Shown: positions 1 through 10,198, counted from the first letter of the stretch. The stretch is 64,000 nt of DNA from Hemicordylus capensis (GCF_027244095.1 NC_069662.1:10070501-10134500), one strand, 5' to 3'. Numbers and translations: made by a program. Notes: generated by a model not told the origin, from the letters alone.

Positions 1-666
1 TCTGTACTTCATTCAAAGTGAGAGTAAAGAAAGCTCTTGCATTGTCATTGAATGAAGAACAGAGAGGAAGAATCTTTTTAAAGAAATAGTTTGCATCATT
101 TCTGCACTTCTGCTTGCACCAGCAGAATTTCAGGATGGACCTGCAGATTTTCTGACTGGATATTAGGAGGTAGCACTTTGAGGAAGCAGTGTACATGCAT
201 CCCTCTCCAGCTCAATGTTGAGGTGAAAGACATAACCAAAGTGTAGGCACATGGAGTCTAATTATCTTAAAGCCATAATAATAAACACAAAGTCTTTACT
301 GATAGCATGGCACAGATGTTAAGGTGAGTATCTTAAGCTGTAATCTCCAAACATTTTAACATGCAAGTGAAGTTTTAAGCACTTTTACTCCCATCTTCAT
401 TTTTGTTATTTTCATTTCAATCAAGTCTCTCTATCTTCGAAACCAGAAAAGTAAGTATAAATGGCAAGGTCAGTATGAAAAAGCACATTATACAGACTCA
501 GATTTTTGGGATCATCCAACTCAGTGTCATCTACACTGACTGGCTTCAGAGAGTGGTCATTCACAACCTCACCCAGCGATGCCAGGGATAGGACTTGATT
601 CCAACTACATGGAAAGCATTTTCTCCACTACTGCCCCCTCCCTGGTGCTCTTTGTGCTTATCTTAC
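1..666. other. Intron 2 of gene E, no recognised feature
   Basis: AT-rich sequence downstream of exon 2 of the leftmost V2R gene. The only open frames are short and repeat-free. I recognise no exon, SINE or LINE here. Confidence 0.4.
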
Positions 667-3342
667 CTGTGGAACTTTGTAGATGCCCAGGGTGGTAGTC
701 ATGTAGAAACATATATTAGAGTTAGGTCCCCCAATGACTGCTATCACATTGTTCTCAATATCACACTTGTAGTTAGGGAAGAATCTCCCCCATGTAGAGA
801 TAAGTTCCATTGCAGCAAGGTAAGTCCAGCTTGAACTGAAATGACTATCATAGATGTGGAAGCCCAGGGAAATATTGGGCAAGAGCCAAGGATTTTCATT
901 GATCTCCCTTAATGCAAATAGCAAGGCTAGGATGTGCTGATAGGTCTGAGTCATTACTCTGCAATAAGCATTACATGATGCATTACAGGGTACCTGCATT
1001 AGAACATTGGCATTTGCTACAGGTCCCTTAAAGTATATTTTTAGTCAACACCTTGCACCAAAATTTTTGGATGGTGCCACTGCAGGAAGTGTGAATAGAG
1101 ACAGGCACACAGCCAAATCTTCCAAACCAGCTTCAACTATTCCATTTGCTGGCAAAAATTTTTTGCTGCAACTTGAGGATGCAGTAAAGGTAAAGTGTGC
1201 CATTGAGTCGGTTTCGACTCCTGGCGACCACAGAGCCATACTGGACTTACAGAGTATGGGTGAGGGGGAAGCCATTTTTGCTGACTTTCCCTATCCTCTC
1301 AAGTGCATTGTGCCACACAAAAACTATGTCCCTGAGGGTCACAAAAATAATCCTGTTGAATAAAAATATAAGATGCTTATCTAATAGAAGAATAATTACC
1401 ACATATGATATTGAAAAAATTGTGCTTAAAACCACAGTAAATTAAGAAGGTAGGCTCAGGGAAATGTCTGGAATGTGAAATAGCTGAACAAGAACTTGTC
1501 AGTAAAATTTGATTGTATAAGTTCTTGCTTTGATTAGATATTATGGGTTTTAGGGGCATTGTAGAGATACATATTAATTATTATTATAATTTTATTTACG
1601 TATTTATATATTTATTTCTCAGATTTGTACATTGCCCCAAACTTTCATCTCTGGGCAGTCAACAATAGCATAAAACAAGTTAAAACATATACAAAAACTT
1701 AAAACTATTTAAGAATTTAAAAATCAACCACAGATTAAAAGCAAAAATTTTAAAAAGCTGAAAAAGCTTGGGAGAAGAGGTGGGTTTTCAAATGCTTTAA
1801 AAAAACTGTAAGAGATGGGGAGGATCGTATTTCAGTAGAGAGCGCATTCCACAGTCTCGGGAAAGCAACCGAGAAGACCCGTCCCCATGTGGTCACCAGC
1901 CAAGCTGGCAACAACTGGAGACAGACCTCTCCAGATGACCTCAATAGGCGGTGGGGCACATAATGAAGAAGATGTTCTCTTAAATACCCAGGGTAAATAA
2001 GGTATTTATTACTGGTATTATTAATATCAATATTAATATTTTTATACTGCCTGAAATGTACATCTCTAGGTGGTGTACAAATTAAAAATCACAGACTAAA
2101 TCTCGCATACACAATAAAACAATATAAAAGAAATTATTAAAATTATTAAAATTAATTCTAATTAAAAGCTTGTGAGAACAGGAGAGTCTTGAGGGTCTTC
2201 GTGAAAACAAACAGCGAAGGAGATGCTCTAATTTCAGCAGGGAGCGTATTCCAAAGCCCTGGGGCAGCCACAGAGAAAGCCCGGTCCTGAGTCGCCACCA
2301 GAGGAGCTGGTGGCAACCTTAATCAGACCTTTCCAGAAGACTGTAACAGGCAGCAGGGTTTATGACTAAGGAGGTGATCTCTTAAATAGCCTGGGCCCAA
2401 GCCATTAATTATATTAACATATATTAATAATTATATATGTATATTAATTAGTAATCTCTCTTCTTTGCTACCTAGTATGTATAAAACAACTGCAAATATG
2501 TCTTTCAATGTAGGTGGAATGTTTACCACATTCTGCTGTAACTGCTTGTCTTTGCCTTCATGCTACATCTGAAGATGTGGCTTTTAGCCCACATAATCTT
2601 TGTATTAAAACAGCAGTTAGTCTAAAACAAGGGTGGGCAAATTTTGTCCTCCAGCTGTTGTTGAATTTAACTCCATTAATCCCCAGCCATAATTTATTGT
2701 AGCTGAGAATGATGAAGTTGGAGTTTAGCAACACCTGGAGGGCCAGGTTTGCTCAGCCTTGGTCTAAAAGGTGCTCCTTGTTGTTCTAAAATAATAATAA
2801 TCATCATCATCCCTGAAAACTGAAAGGGATGGCATGGAGGATATTATCTAGATGGCCCTACTCAAGGCAGAAGGTGACACATGTGTGTTTATCTCCCCTT
2901 AGCTGGTATCCTATTCCTACCCCCCAGTGCAGATGAATGGGGGCAGAACATCCAACCTGTCCTAATGGTGCAGCTACAATCCTACTTGAAAGCTCATGCA
3001 TAGAACTAGACATACTGAAAATAGTATCTAGGCTGGTGTATGATAACATGAAGAAAAACCAACTCCATACATGAGTTCATCAATGAGTTCCTGAGAGGGA
3101 TGGTTTTGGAATGTTATTTGATTAGATGAGATGAAGATCTGAGACATAATGCCAGCAATGATGAGGCTGCCTGACTGATAATACTTGTGAAAAATAGGAA
3201 GAGGGTGGATGATGGGGCATTTACCAATAGATGCCTCGCCCATCACCTCAGGTAGCAGCAGTAACACCAACACCACAAACACCACCGTCCTGTAGGAAAC
3301 TCTTCTTTCTAGACACCAGTTCATTTGATTCCACATTGTCAT
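667..3342 (-). CDS. V2R vomeronasal receptor (gene E), exons 1-2, continues past left edge
   Basis: Family C GPCR of vomeronasal sensory neurons, expected to bind peptide or amino-acid-like cues outside the cell. Exon 1 is 3071-3342: a Met start, a hydrophobic signal-peptide core (VVFVVLVLLLLP), then the V2R N-terminal motif KCPIIHPLPIFHKYYQSG and LIIAG. The donor is AT|GTATGG, leaving phase 2. Exon 2 is 667-958 (292 bp), opens after TTATTGCAG and carries YQHILALLFALREINENP and the [10 protein letters not shown] motif of the ligand-binding lobe. Both exons are open and in phase (AT+A gives Ile). Exons 3-6 would lie left of base 667, outside the window. Several in-frame Met codons occur near the start (first at 3342), so the exact start is uncertain. 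Integrity of the whole gene cannot be judged from here. Confidence 0.82.
1187..1320 (-). repeat. Bov-B / Sauria-SINE type 3' tail
   Basis: Read on the minus strand this ends in the GTCGCCAGGAGTCGAAACCG and CAATGGCACACTTTAC motifs shared by Bov-B LINEs and the Sauria SINEs they mobilise. Only a 3' fragment is present. It lies in intron 1 of gene E. Confidence 0.65.
1570..1990 (-). repeat. L2 LINE 3' fragment
   Basis: The minus strand encodes the C-terminal end of L2 ORF2 (FPRLWNALSTEIRSSPSL and KTHLFSQAF), followed by an AT-rich 3' UTR ending in a degenerate tail. It is heavily 5'-truncated and sits in intron 1 of gene E. Confidence 0.75.
2010..2400 (-). repeat. Second L2 LINE 3' fragment
   Basis: A further copy in the same orientation as the preceding fragment, with the same layout: an AT-rich tail, then sequence equivalent to the L2 ORF2 C-terminus. 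The two are separate truncated insertions or one duplicated insertion. Confidence 0.65.
2628..2761. mobile_element. 134-bp hAT-like MITE with 8-bp TSD
   Basis: Inverted ends CAAGGGTGGGCAAA and TTTGCTCAGCCTTG pair with two mismatches. The flanks carry the exact 8-bp direct repeat GTCTAAAA at 2620-2627 and 2762-2769. The body folds back on itself (centre near the Pu/Py GTTGTTGAA stretch). An 8-bp duplication and short inverted ends fit hAT-type transposition. No coding capacity. Confidence 0.8.
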
Positions 3343-3469
3343 TCACGTGTCTCCAAGCAGCACCAAAAGAGTCAGATGGCCACTGACTCAGTACAAATAC
3401 TAATTTACAGCCAGAATTGTAACAGTAGAAAGTACCCGGGGGTCAAGTTGATCCAGCTCTATATGTCTC

Positions 3470-3510
3470 TTCCCCAGCTCTGAGTGGCAGGGGATATTAA
3501 TTCTTTTTGT
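3470..3510 (-). promoter_or_regulatory. Candidate core promoter block of gene E
   Basis: An AT-rich TATA-like stretch about 150 bp upstream of the exon 1 ATG, next to a CTCTGAGTGGCA motif. Equivalent blocks lie upstream of genes B and C at similar distances. The conservation is seen directly; promoter function is inferred. Confidence 0.3.
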
Positions 3511-3843
3511 TCATACTTTTGTTAGGGACAACTGAAACTCCCATGAGACTTGGAGACAAAATAGAAGTAATCATCATTAATTTGATAATAGGGGGAAATG
3601 ATTACCTGGTCACTGGTGTACGAGCTCTGATACAAAACAGAAGAAAACATGTTGATCTCATCTCAGCAGAGGTGCTTTCTGGTTCTCCTCAGTGGGTCAG
3701 TAAGAGACTGGAAGAAAAAGAACCAGGGGGAAAAAACCAGAACCTTCATACAGAGAAACTGTTGGGATAAGCAACAGTTGCAGCTTAGCTTATTGTACAG
3801 TTTGCATGTAATATACTATAAAGCCAGAGGGGGCACTATAGTT

Positions 3844-4265
3844 TAGGGATGTGCAAACAGGTTCCACCTTGAATGGGTTCGACCATTCGGGTTGAACCAA
3901 ACCATCCCCTGTTCAGTCTGACCCTGGACCGAACACCCCCCGACTGTTTGGGGGGTTCGTGAACATTCTTTTTTAAATTACTTTTTTATAACTTACCCCC
4001 TTTGGGGGAGTTTTTGGAGGTGGGGGGTCTGCGAAGGTTCCCCCCCCCACACCTGCTGGCCTCCCTTCATGCCCATACTGGCTGGCCAGCTCTTCGGCCT
4101 CTTTGGACCTTCCTCCTTTGGTGCAGCAACTGTTTTGGAGGCCGCTGCACCTGCACAATTGGCCTCTGCATGACCCAGGGTTGCCGGACTGAACTGGCCC
4201 ACTCTGGTTCAGGTCCGGTCTGGACTTGAACTGAACTGGACCAGCCGGTTCCGTGCACACCCCTA
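3844..4265. mobile_element. 422-bp hAT-like MITE (TAGGGRTGTGCA ends) with 8-bp TSD
   Basis: Terminal inverted repeats TAGGGATGTGCA and TGCACACCCCTA match at 11 of 12 bases. The exact direct repeat CTATAGTT flanks the element at 3836-3843 and 4266-4273. The subterminal DNA is rich in GGTTCGAACC-like words. It interrupts the block upstream of gene E that is contiguous in genes B and C: the AGTTTGCAAGTTCTGTATTT stretch resumes near 4480. The insertion is therefore younger than the gene duplication. Confidence 0.88.
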
Positions 4266-4719
4266 CTATAGTTTCCTCTGTATTGGTGGGCTAGCTAGGA
4301 GTTTCTATTCTCCTTCCGGCTCCTGTTTGTTCCTGTTCCTTTGAGTCAGCAACTTCAATACTGACCCCTGAGTGCCTTTGTCTTCCAAATAAGGTTATCT
4401 TAACAACCTTTCACTGGTGTTTGCTCTGTGCTCCACATAGACAGAACACACCCTGCAATAGAAACTACCACAAAAGAAGAATCAGTTTGCAAGTTCTGTA
4501 TTTGTTGAGGTTATATAATCTCCTTTAAGCTCGTTTTAACAGAAGGCAGTGAGGTGGTTCACATAACCAAAAACTGGGTAGGGCAAGTGCCCTACCCTGG
4601 TTTGGAAGCAGTGTGCACTCCCAGTTTTCAGTTGTGTGGGAGCAAACAGCTATGTAGAAGGAGGGAGAAGGGATTGTGTGAGACAGGAACAGAGTAAGAA
4701 GAGCCATCCTACCTAGCTT

Positions 4720-4850
4720 TCTTACCCAGCATTTGACCAAGGTATCAAGTAGGCTGGAATGAAGGATAGCCAAGAATGGCAAAAGATCAGCATGCTGAAA
4801 GTGATGAACTTGCCTTCATTGAAACTATCGGGTAATGGCCAGAAATGGCT
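4720..4850 (-). pseudogene. V2R exon 6 fragment (second copy)
   Basis: The minus strand reads [16 protein letters not shown] then [13 protein letters not shown], matching the TM5-TM6 junction of intact exon 6 ([30 protein letters not shown]). It breaks off on both sides. It is a separate scrap from the larger exon 6 fragment at 4990-5445, so two exon 6 remnants lie in tandem. Confidence 0.75.
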
Positions 4851-4989
4851 CAAGGCTAATTTAACAGAATGTGTACACCTGTCAAATAGAATGAAAGAAA
4901 CATGTCCGTTCTTTGCAAAGAAACAACCTTTGTAACATATTTGAATTATCCTTAAAATTGAAGAGAGTGGGACTAAACCTTCATGTTAT

Positions 4990-5445
4990 TCAGATTCTTC
5001 TTCTTATTAGCTGCTCCTTTGTATTCAGCTCAGGCCTTAGCACAATAATGTAACATTTGGGGAAATAGGTAAAACCCAGTAGCCCAGCACCAGAAACCAA
5101 GATGGAGAAGATCTCAACAGCTACTATGTATTTTCCCTTGGTGCTCAGGTAGGTAGGACACCCAAACACTGCAAAAGACCAGCATGCTGAAAGTATTAAA
5201 CTTGGCTTCATTGAAACTGTCTGGTAACGTTCTGGCTAGAAAAGCTATTGTGAAGGTGACAATGACCAGGAAGCCCCCCAAAATATCACCTTCTCAGGCT
5301 GGCCAATGAGTAGCAATGCAAAAAGGAAAGCAAGCAAGAGGGAGATGAAAAGAGTGTAGGTGAGGTCCCAGTTGTTGGCTTTGATGATGGGAGTCTCTTG
5401 GTGCTTAATGAAAATGCCAAGCACCAAAGCTGTCAGAAAAGAAAA
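4990..5445 (-). pseudogene. V2R pseudogene D, exon 6 fragment with internal deletion
   Basis: The 5' part encodes TM1-TM2 and loop ([38 protein letters not shown]). The 3' part encodes TM5-TM7 and the tail ([47 protein letters not shown], ending RRRI). About 400 bp that would hold TM3, TM4 and extracellular loop 2 are missing, and the 3' half needs frame changes to read through. The cysteine-rich start of exon 6 is absent. This is a dead host receptor exon, probably of the same locus as the exon 1 and exon 2 remnants at 7768-10198. Confidence 0.85.
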
Positions 5446-5509
5446 GAGCAGGATGTTTCTTTACATTGAAAACAGTCAGTCATTTCCAAAAATAAAAATA
5501 TCGAGTTTT

Positions 5510-5625
5510 ATGCTTTCCCCCTTGATTCTACTTAATATGGGCTATGATCAGGCCAAAGCTTCTTTCAAACAGTGTATAATGGATACAGAGCACCAAACTG
5601 ATTAAAGCAGGGTCCCGAATTTTCT
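5510..5625 (+). repeat. Unclassified LINE (same family as 34210-36570), left fragment
   Basis: Encodes MGYDQAKASFKQCIMDTEHQ, matching the C-terminal region of the LINE at 34210-36570 (LGYEQAK) and the fragment near 39340 ([17 protein letters not shown]). It continues at 7550 after the intervening repeats. Confidence 0.55.
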
Positions 5626-5629
5626 CATG

Positions 5630-5815
5630 AGTGAAGGTCTTACATATTTACCCTCCCTGGCATCATATCTTACTCAATTAGCAGGGGGAGAGTAACTGGC
5701 CATATTCACCCCCAGCACAGTACCTCCAGTGACTGTTGCTGGTGTCTATCATGTTTCTTTTTAGATTGTGAGCCCTTTGGGGACAGGGATCCATCTTATT
5801 TACTTATTATTTATC
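5630..5815 (+). repeat. L2-type 3' tail or SINE fragment
   Basis: Contains GATTGTGAGCCCTTTGGGGA, the same tail seen in reverse at the 3' end of the L2 copy near 58930-58990. It is cut off abruptly where the R4/Dong sequence begins, so the R4 element probably inserted into it. Confidence 0.55.
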
Positions 5816-7542
5816 TGCCAGCTGCTGATTGACAAAATGATTTTAGAAAATTGCAAGAGAAGAAAAACAAACCTAAGTGTTGCATGGATTGACTACAAGA
5901 AAGCCTTCGACTCATTGCCTCACACATGGATACTAAAATGTTTAGAAACAACTGGTGTCAGCAAAAACTTTCAGATATTTATAAAAAAAGCAAGGAGCAT
6001 GTGGAGTACACAGTTAATCAATGGCGAGACACTTGGACAGGTTAGCATTAGAAGAGGCATTTTCCAAGGGGACTCACTATCCCCTCTGTTGTTTGTAATT
6101 GCCATGACTCCACTTTCACAAATACTAAACAAAACAGGCCTCAAATACCAAACATCTAAAACATCAAGTAAAATCAACCATCTGCTGTACATGGACGATC
6201 TGAAGTTGTATGGAAAGTCCCAGTCAGAAATTGAATCACTGCTAAACACTGTCCGTATATGCAGTAGCGATATAGCAATGGAGTTTGGACTAGACAAGTG
6301 TGCTGCATTAATAATGAACAGAGGAAAAATAAGAAAAACAGAAGGAATAGAACTGCCCAATGGAAGCAAGATCAAGAACCTGGAAAAGAAAGAACATTAC
6401 AAATACTTGGGCATTCTCCAGACTGATGTAGATAGGCTATACCTCCCTCGTAGCTCAGGTGGAAGAGGAAGGCTGCAAGTCCATCAAACAGTAGAGGAGG
6501 AGAAAAGAGGCCTTGAAGAATATATAAAGGACAGTGAAGAAGATGAACTTAAAATGGCCAAGAACGAGAAACTATTCAACACCAATGAAACAAAGCAGGC
6601 CTTCAAGAAAGAACAAGTCAAGAACTAAGCAAAAAAATTGGAAAAATAAGCCACTGCATGGTCAATATTTGCACAATATAAGTGGAAAATCAGACATCAC
6701 CAAGACCTGGCAATGGCTTAACAATGGCAACTTGAAGAAAGAAACTGAGGGTTAATACTGGCTACACAAGAAAAGGCACTAAGAACAAATGCAATAAGAG
6801 CAAAAGTTGAAAAATCAACAACAAACAGCAAATGCCGCCTTTGTAAAGAAGCAGATGAAACCGTGGACCACCTAATCAGTTGTTGTAAAAAGATCGCACA
6901 GACTGACTACAAACAAAGGCATGACAAGGTAGCAAGGATGATACACTGGAACATCTGCAAAAAATACAAGCTACCTGTAGCCAAAAATTGGTGGGACCAT
7001 AAAGTTGAAAAAGTGGTAGAAAATGAAGATGCAAAAATATTATGGGACTTCCGACTACAAACAGACAAACATCTGCCACACAATACACCAGATATATCTG
7101 TAGTCGAGAAGAAAGAAAAGCAAGTTAAAATAATCGACATAGCAATACCAGGGGATAGTAGAATAGAAGAAAAAGAAATAGAAAAAATAACAAAATAAAA
7201 GATCTACACATTGAAATTGAAAGGGTGGCAGAAGAAGACCAAAATAATCCCAGTAGTAATTGGCGCTGTAGGTGCAATTCCAAAACAACTTGAAGAGCAC
7301 CTCAACACCATAGGGGCCAAGAAATCACCATCAGCCAATTACAAAAAGCAACATTACTGGGAACAGCCTATATTCTACGACAAAATCTATAATATAACAA
7401 CAACGATATTGATAATAAACTTCAGCCATCCCAGGTCCTTGGGAAGGACTCGATGTCTGGATAAAACAAACCGGTCAATAACACCTGTCTGACTGTGTAC
7501 ATAAATAAATGAATGAATGAATGAATGAATGAATGAATGAAA
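5816..7542 (+). mobile_element. R4/Dong-clade LINE, 5'-truncated
   Basis: The reverse transcriptase palm is visible (IDYKKAFDSLPHTWI, GIFQGDSLSPLLFVIAM, LLYMDDLKLYGKS, HYKYLGI). It is followed by a zinc-knuckle region (CRLCKEADETVDHLISC) and the C-terminal restriction-like endonuclease (RHDKV, TPDISVVEKKEKQVKIIDIA). The order RT, zinc knuckle, then C-terminal endonuclease is characteristic of the R2/R4/Dong group rather than of APE-type LINEs. The RT frame is open over 5768-6628; at least two frame changes follow, near 6600-6860 and 7198. The element ends in a (TGAA)n run at about 7502-7540. It is not functional as it stands. Confidence 0.85.
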
Positions 7543-7549
7543 GTCCCAA

Positions 7550-7735
7550 AACATAGCAAGGCATTCACCTTGGCACATTGTCATGCCCTCCCTTCAGCTG
7601 TGCTTGAAGGCCATTTCAGAAAGATCCCACTCGCAGAATGACAATTCCCCTGTGGTTCTGGACAGATTGAAACAACTGAACATGTTACAGTTCACTGTTT
7701 GTATTACAGAGACATTCACTCTTCCTTTATCCACC
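7550..7735 (+). repeat. Unclassified LINE, right fragment (zinc-knuckle end)
   Basis: Encodes a decayed ALPSAVLEGHFRKIPL ... CGSGQIETTEHVTVHC segment, like the C-terminal end of the LINE at 34210-36570 (about 36425-36550). Together with 5510-5625 it looks like one element split by the L2 tail and R4 insertion. Confidence 0.5.
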
Positions 7736-7767
7736 CATTGCTATGCAAGGTAGCATTTCACTCTTAC

Positions 7768-8051
7768 CTGTGGAATCTTGTACCTGCGCAGGATGTTTGC
7801 CATATGGCAATATATATTCCTGATTTTGGTCCCCAATGACTGCTAACATTTTGTTCTGGAGATCACGCTCGTAGTTAGGGAAGAATCTGCTATGCGTTGA
7901 GAGAAGTTCCATTGAGGCATGATAGATCTGGCTTGTGTTGAAATAGGTATTATAGATGTGGAAGCCCAGCGTGATGTTGGTTAAGATGTATGGATTTTAA
8001 TTCATCTCCTCTTCAGCAAACTCCAAGACCAGAATGTGCTGAGTCAATAAC
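7768..8051 (-). pseudogene. V2R pseudogene D, exon 2
   Basis: The acceptor CACTGCAG and donor CCACAG|GTAAGA are still recognisable. The frame reads through fragments ILTNITLGFHIYNTYF, SMELLSTHSRFFPNYERD and LAVIGDQNQ, equivalent to [16 protein letters not shown] and VIGGPNSN of intact paralogues. Length is 284 bp against 292 bp, with at least one in-frame stop (MN*NP) and indels near both ends. It lies upstream of the exon 6 fragment and downstream of the SINE-split exon 1, consistent with one decayed gene. Confidence 0.87.
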
Positions 8052-8099
8052 CTGCAGTGAGAGTTATAGGCTGCATCACAGTAGAACAAACATCAAAGG

Positions 8100-8869
8100 T
8101 TAACAATATATTAGTTACATGTTTATCCCACCCTTCTTCCAAGGAACTCTGGGTGGCATACATGCACCTCCCCAACACAATGCACCCCCTAGCCCCGCCA
8201 TTTTTAAATCTCATAATAGGCGGAGTGAAAGTTTCTATTAATTGTAAAGCACTAAATTAGATAGTATGGCTGGAGTCCAGGGGGAAAGGAAAGAGCTTAG
8301 GTACACTTAATTGGAGCTTTGACCTCTCTGACCACAGGTCCAACACTGCTTTCAAGCACTCAGGGGCCTAAAAGAAAAACTGTCCTACTAGGTGCCTGAG
8401 TAGCCCAGATGCTTCTGGGATTACCAGAAAGGCTGCAGCCTCAGAAAAGACGACATTTCCCAAAAGTAGCTAAAACCATTCCCAGGACTCCTGGTAAAGT
8501 GAAGGGACAAGAAAGCCATTTTAAACACAAACTGTGGCATATGCTGCCTGCTCCCTATAGGAAATTCCTTGATAAAGGAATATGGCCTGTCTTTTGCCTC
8601 CTGCCCATTCTTCTAAGGCGCTTTAAGGTTAGGGTGGGTGAGGGAAATGCCCAAGTGAAGATCCAGAGGGCTGCAAAGCAGTGCAGCCCTGAAGTGAAGT
8701 GAAGTGCAGTGGAGACAGCTTTGAAGCAAAAAGGTAGTCCCCAAATTGAAGTGGGACTGCTTCACACAGCCCTATTAAGTTACTACTTCTGCTGCTACTG
8801 TAGCATTGACAGAGGAATGTACATTTTGTTAGGGAGGGAAGAAGAAAGATATACTGCCACTTGCATTGT
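8100..8869. other. Intergenic/intronic stretch, little recognised
   Basis: The first 60 bases resemble an old CR1/L2 tail (ATCCCACCCTTCTTCCAAGG). From about 8260 to 8870 I recognise no exon or named repeat; there is a short GAAGT run near 8690-8710. Confidence 0.35.
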
Positions 8870-9110
8870 TCCCTTTGCTAAGCAGTGCCCACCCTGGTTT
8901 GCATTTTGAATGGGAGACTATGAGTGAACACTGTAAGATATTCCCCGTAGGGGATGGGGCTGCTCTGGGAAGAGCACCTGCATGCTTGCATGCAGAAGGT
9001 TCCAAGTTTCTTCCCTGGCATCTCCAGAGAGGGCTGAGAAAGAGACACCTGCCTCTAAGCTTGGAGAAGCCATTGCCAGTCTGTGTAGACAATACTTTGT
9101 GCTGCTGCAG
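8870..9110 (+). repeat. 5S rRNA-derived SINE
   Basis: The head CTAAGCAGTGCCCACCCTGG then TGAATGGGAGACTA resembles 5S rRNA (GCTAAGCAGGGTC ... TGGATGGGAGAC). A tRNA-like body (GCATGCAGAAGGTTCCAAG, GGCATCTCC) and the GAGAAGCCATTGCCAGTCTG tail follow. The 5' end is cut short. Confidence 0.7.
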
Positions 9111-9121
9111 TTGCTGCTGCT

Positions 9122-9290
9122 CAGGGGCGTAGCTAGGGGAGAGGGGGCCCATGTTCATCCCCTCTCTCTGGCGGCTCCCCAGATTGAGGGAGATAATGAA
9201 GAAAATAGGGAGGGATGGAGCTGGATGGCCCTCAGGAGATGGGGGCCCGTGTTCTTTGAACCCTTTCGCTCAATTATAGATATGCCCCTG
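9122..9290. mobile_element. 169-bp hAT-like MITE (CAGGGGCGTA ends)
   Basis: Ends CAGGGGCGTAGC and ATATGCCCCTG are inverted. The flanking repeat CTGCTGCT on both sides fits an 8-bp duplication but lies in a CTG microsatellite, so on its own it is weak. The same ends occur in the element at 57665-58114, where the duplication is unambiguous. Confidence 0.65.
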
Positions 9291-9339
9291 CTGCTGCTGC
9301 TGCAGACCCAGAAGCTGTGGTGCCCTTGTAGAGTACTGG

Positions 9340-9650
9340 CAGTAGTGGTAGCAGCATTGCTATATTTCTTCTGAATGTCCCAAATGAGGGGAAAGTCCTT
9401 AATATTGGAAGCATGGCAGGTCTATCAATGGCTACTAGTCTTGAAGGCTATAGGCTACCTCCAGGCTAAGAGGCAGGGTGCCTCTGAATACCAGTTGCAG
9501 GGAAGCAACTGTAGGAGGAGGGGGAATGCTTTCTTCTCGAGCCTCCCAGAGGTATCTGGTGGGCCACAGTGGAAAACAAAATGCTGGTCCAGATAGGCCT
9601 TGGGCCAGATCCAGAAGGGCTGTTTTAATGTTCCTGCCGGTTTTCTACAA
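9340..9650 (+). repeat. CR1-like LINE 3' fragment
   Basis: Contains GGTCTATCAATGGCTACTAG, GGGCCACAGTGGAAAACA and CCTTGGGCCAGATCCAGAAG, words typical of the 3' end of CR1-type elements. They are shared with 29800-29860 and, in reverse, with 46012-46205. Confidence 0.6.
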
Positions 9651-9765
9651 CAGCACTGCTGTTTCTGGGTCTTCAGTAGCAACATCACAAGTCCCACTGT
9701 ATCATGTTAAACATTATGTGGACAGAAGTATAATACTGTAGGGAAACAAAATCTGAATTCCTTAC

Positions 9766-10198
9766 ATGTGGTCATTGTAGGTTTCATGAGAGGGCTGATT
9801 TGTGAAGGTTAACCAATCGGAATACATGTAGATCTGAGGCATGCCAGCAATGATAAGGTCTCCTGACTGATAATATTTGTGAAGAATTTGAAGAGGATCA
9901 CCAATGGCACATTTAGCAATAGCAATAGCAATAGCACTTACATTTATACACCGCTCTATAGCTGGAGCTCTCTAAGTGGTTTTCAATGATTTAGCATATT
10001 GCTCCCAACATTCTGGGTACTCATTTTACCGACCTCGGAAGGATGGAAGGCTGAGTCAACCCTGAGCCCCTGGTCAGGATTGAACTTGTAACCTTCTGGT
10101 TACAGGGCGGCAGTTTTTACCACTGCGCCACCAGGGGCTCATTTAACAGCCAGATCACAGGATTCCACCTGAAGCAGCAGGCCTAATGCAAATACCAT
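9766..10198 (-). pseudogene. V2R pseudogene D, exon 1 split by a SINE
   Basis: Minus-strand reading from ATG at 10198 gives a signal peptide MVFALGLLLQVESCDLAV. It resumes beyond the SINE as KCAIGDPLQILHKYYQSG, then LIIAG and SDWLTFTNQPSHE. The donor CACAT|GTAAGG at 9766 leaves phase 2, as in intact paralogues. A tRNA-derived SINE (9916-10140) sits inside the codon region for AV-KC, flanked by ATTTA duplications at 9911-9915 and 10141-10145. Removing the insert and one duplication restores AVKCA exactly, so the exon was open when hit apart from one lost residue near IIAGM. The locus is dead because exons 2 and 6 are also broken. Confidence 0.9.
9916..10140 (-). mobile_element. tRNA-derived SINE with GCTATT tail
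   Basis: On the minus strand it starts GAGCCCCTGGTGGCGCAGTG, with A-box-like and B-box-like motifs (GGTTACAAGTTCAATCC). An L2-like body (GACCTCGGAAGG in plus, CGGTGTATAAATG) and a (GCTATT)n tail follow. It has 5-bp target duplications ATTTA. It interrupts V2R exon 1. Confidence 0.88.

Noticed and set aside
8870-8950. Possible 5S rRNA gene
   Set aside because: Only the 3' part of 5S-like sequence is present and it passes directly into a SINE body; similar copies occur at 26320 and 27712.
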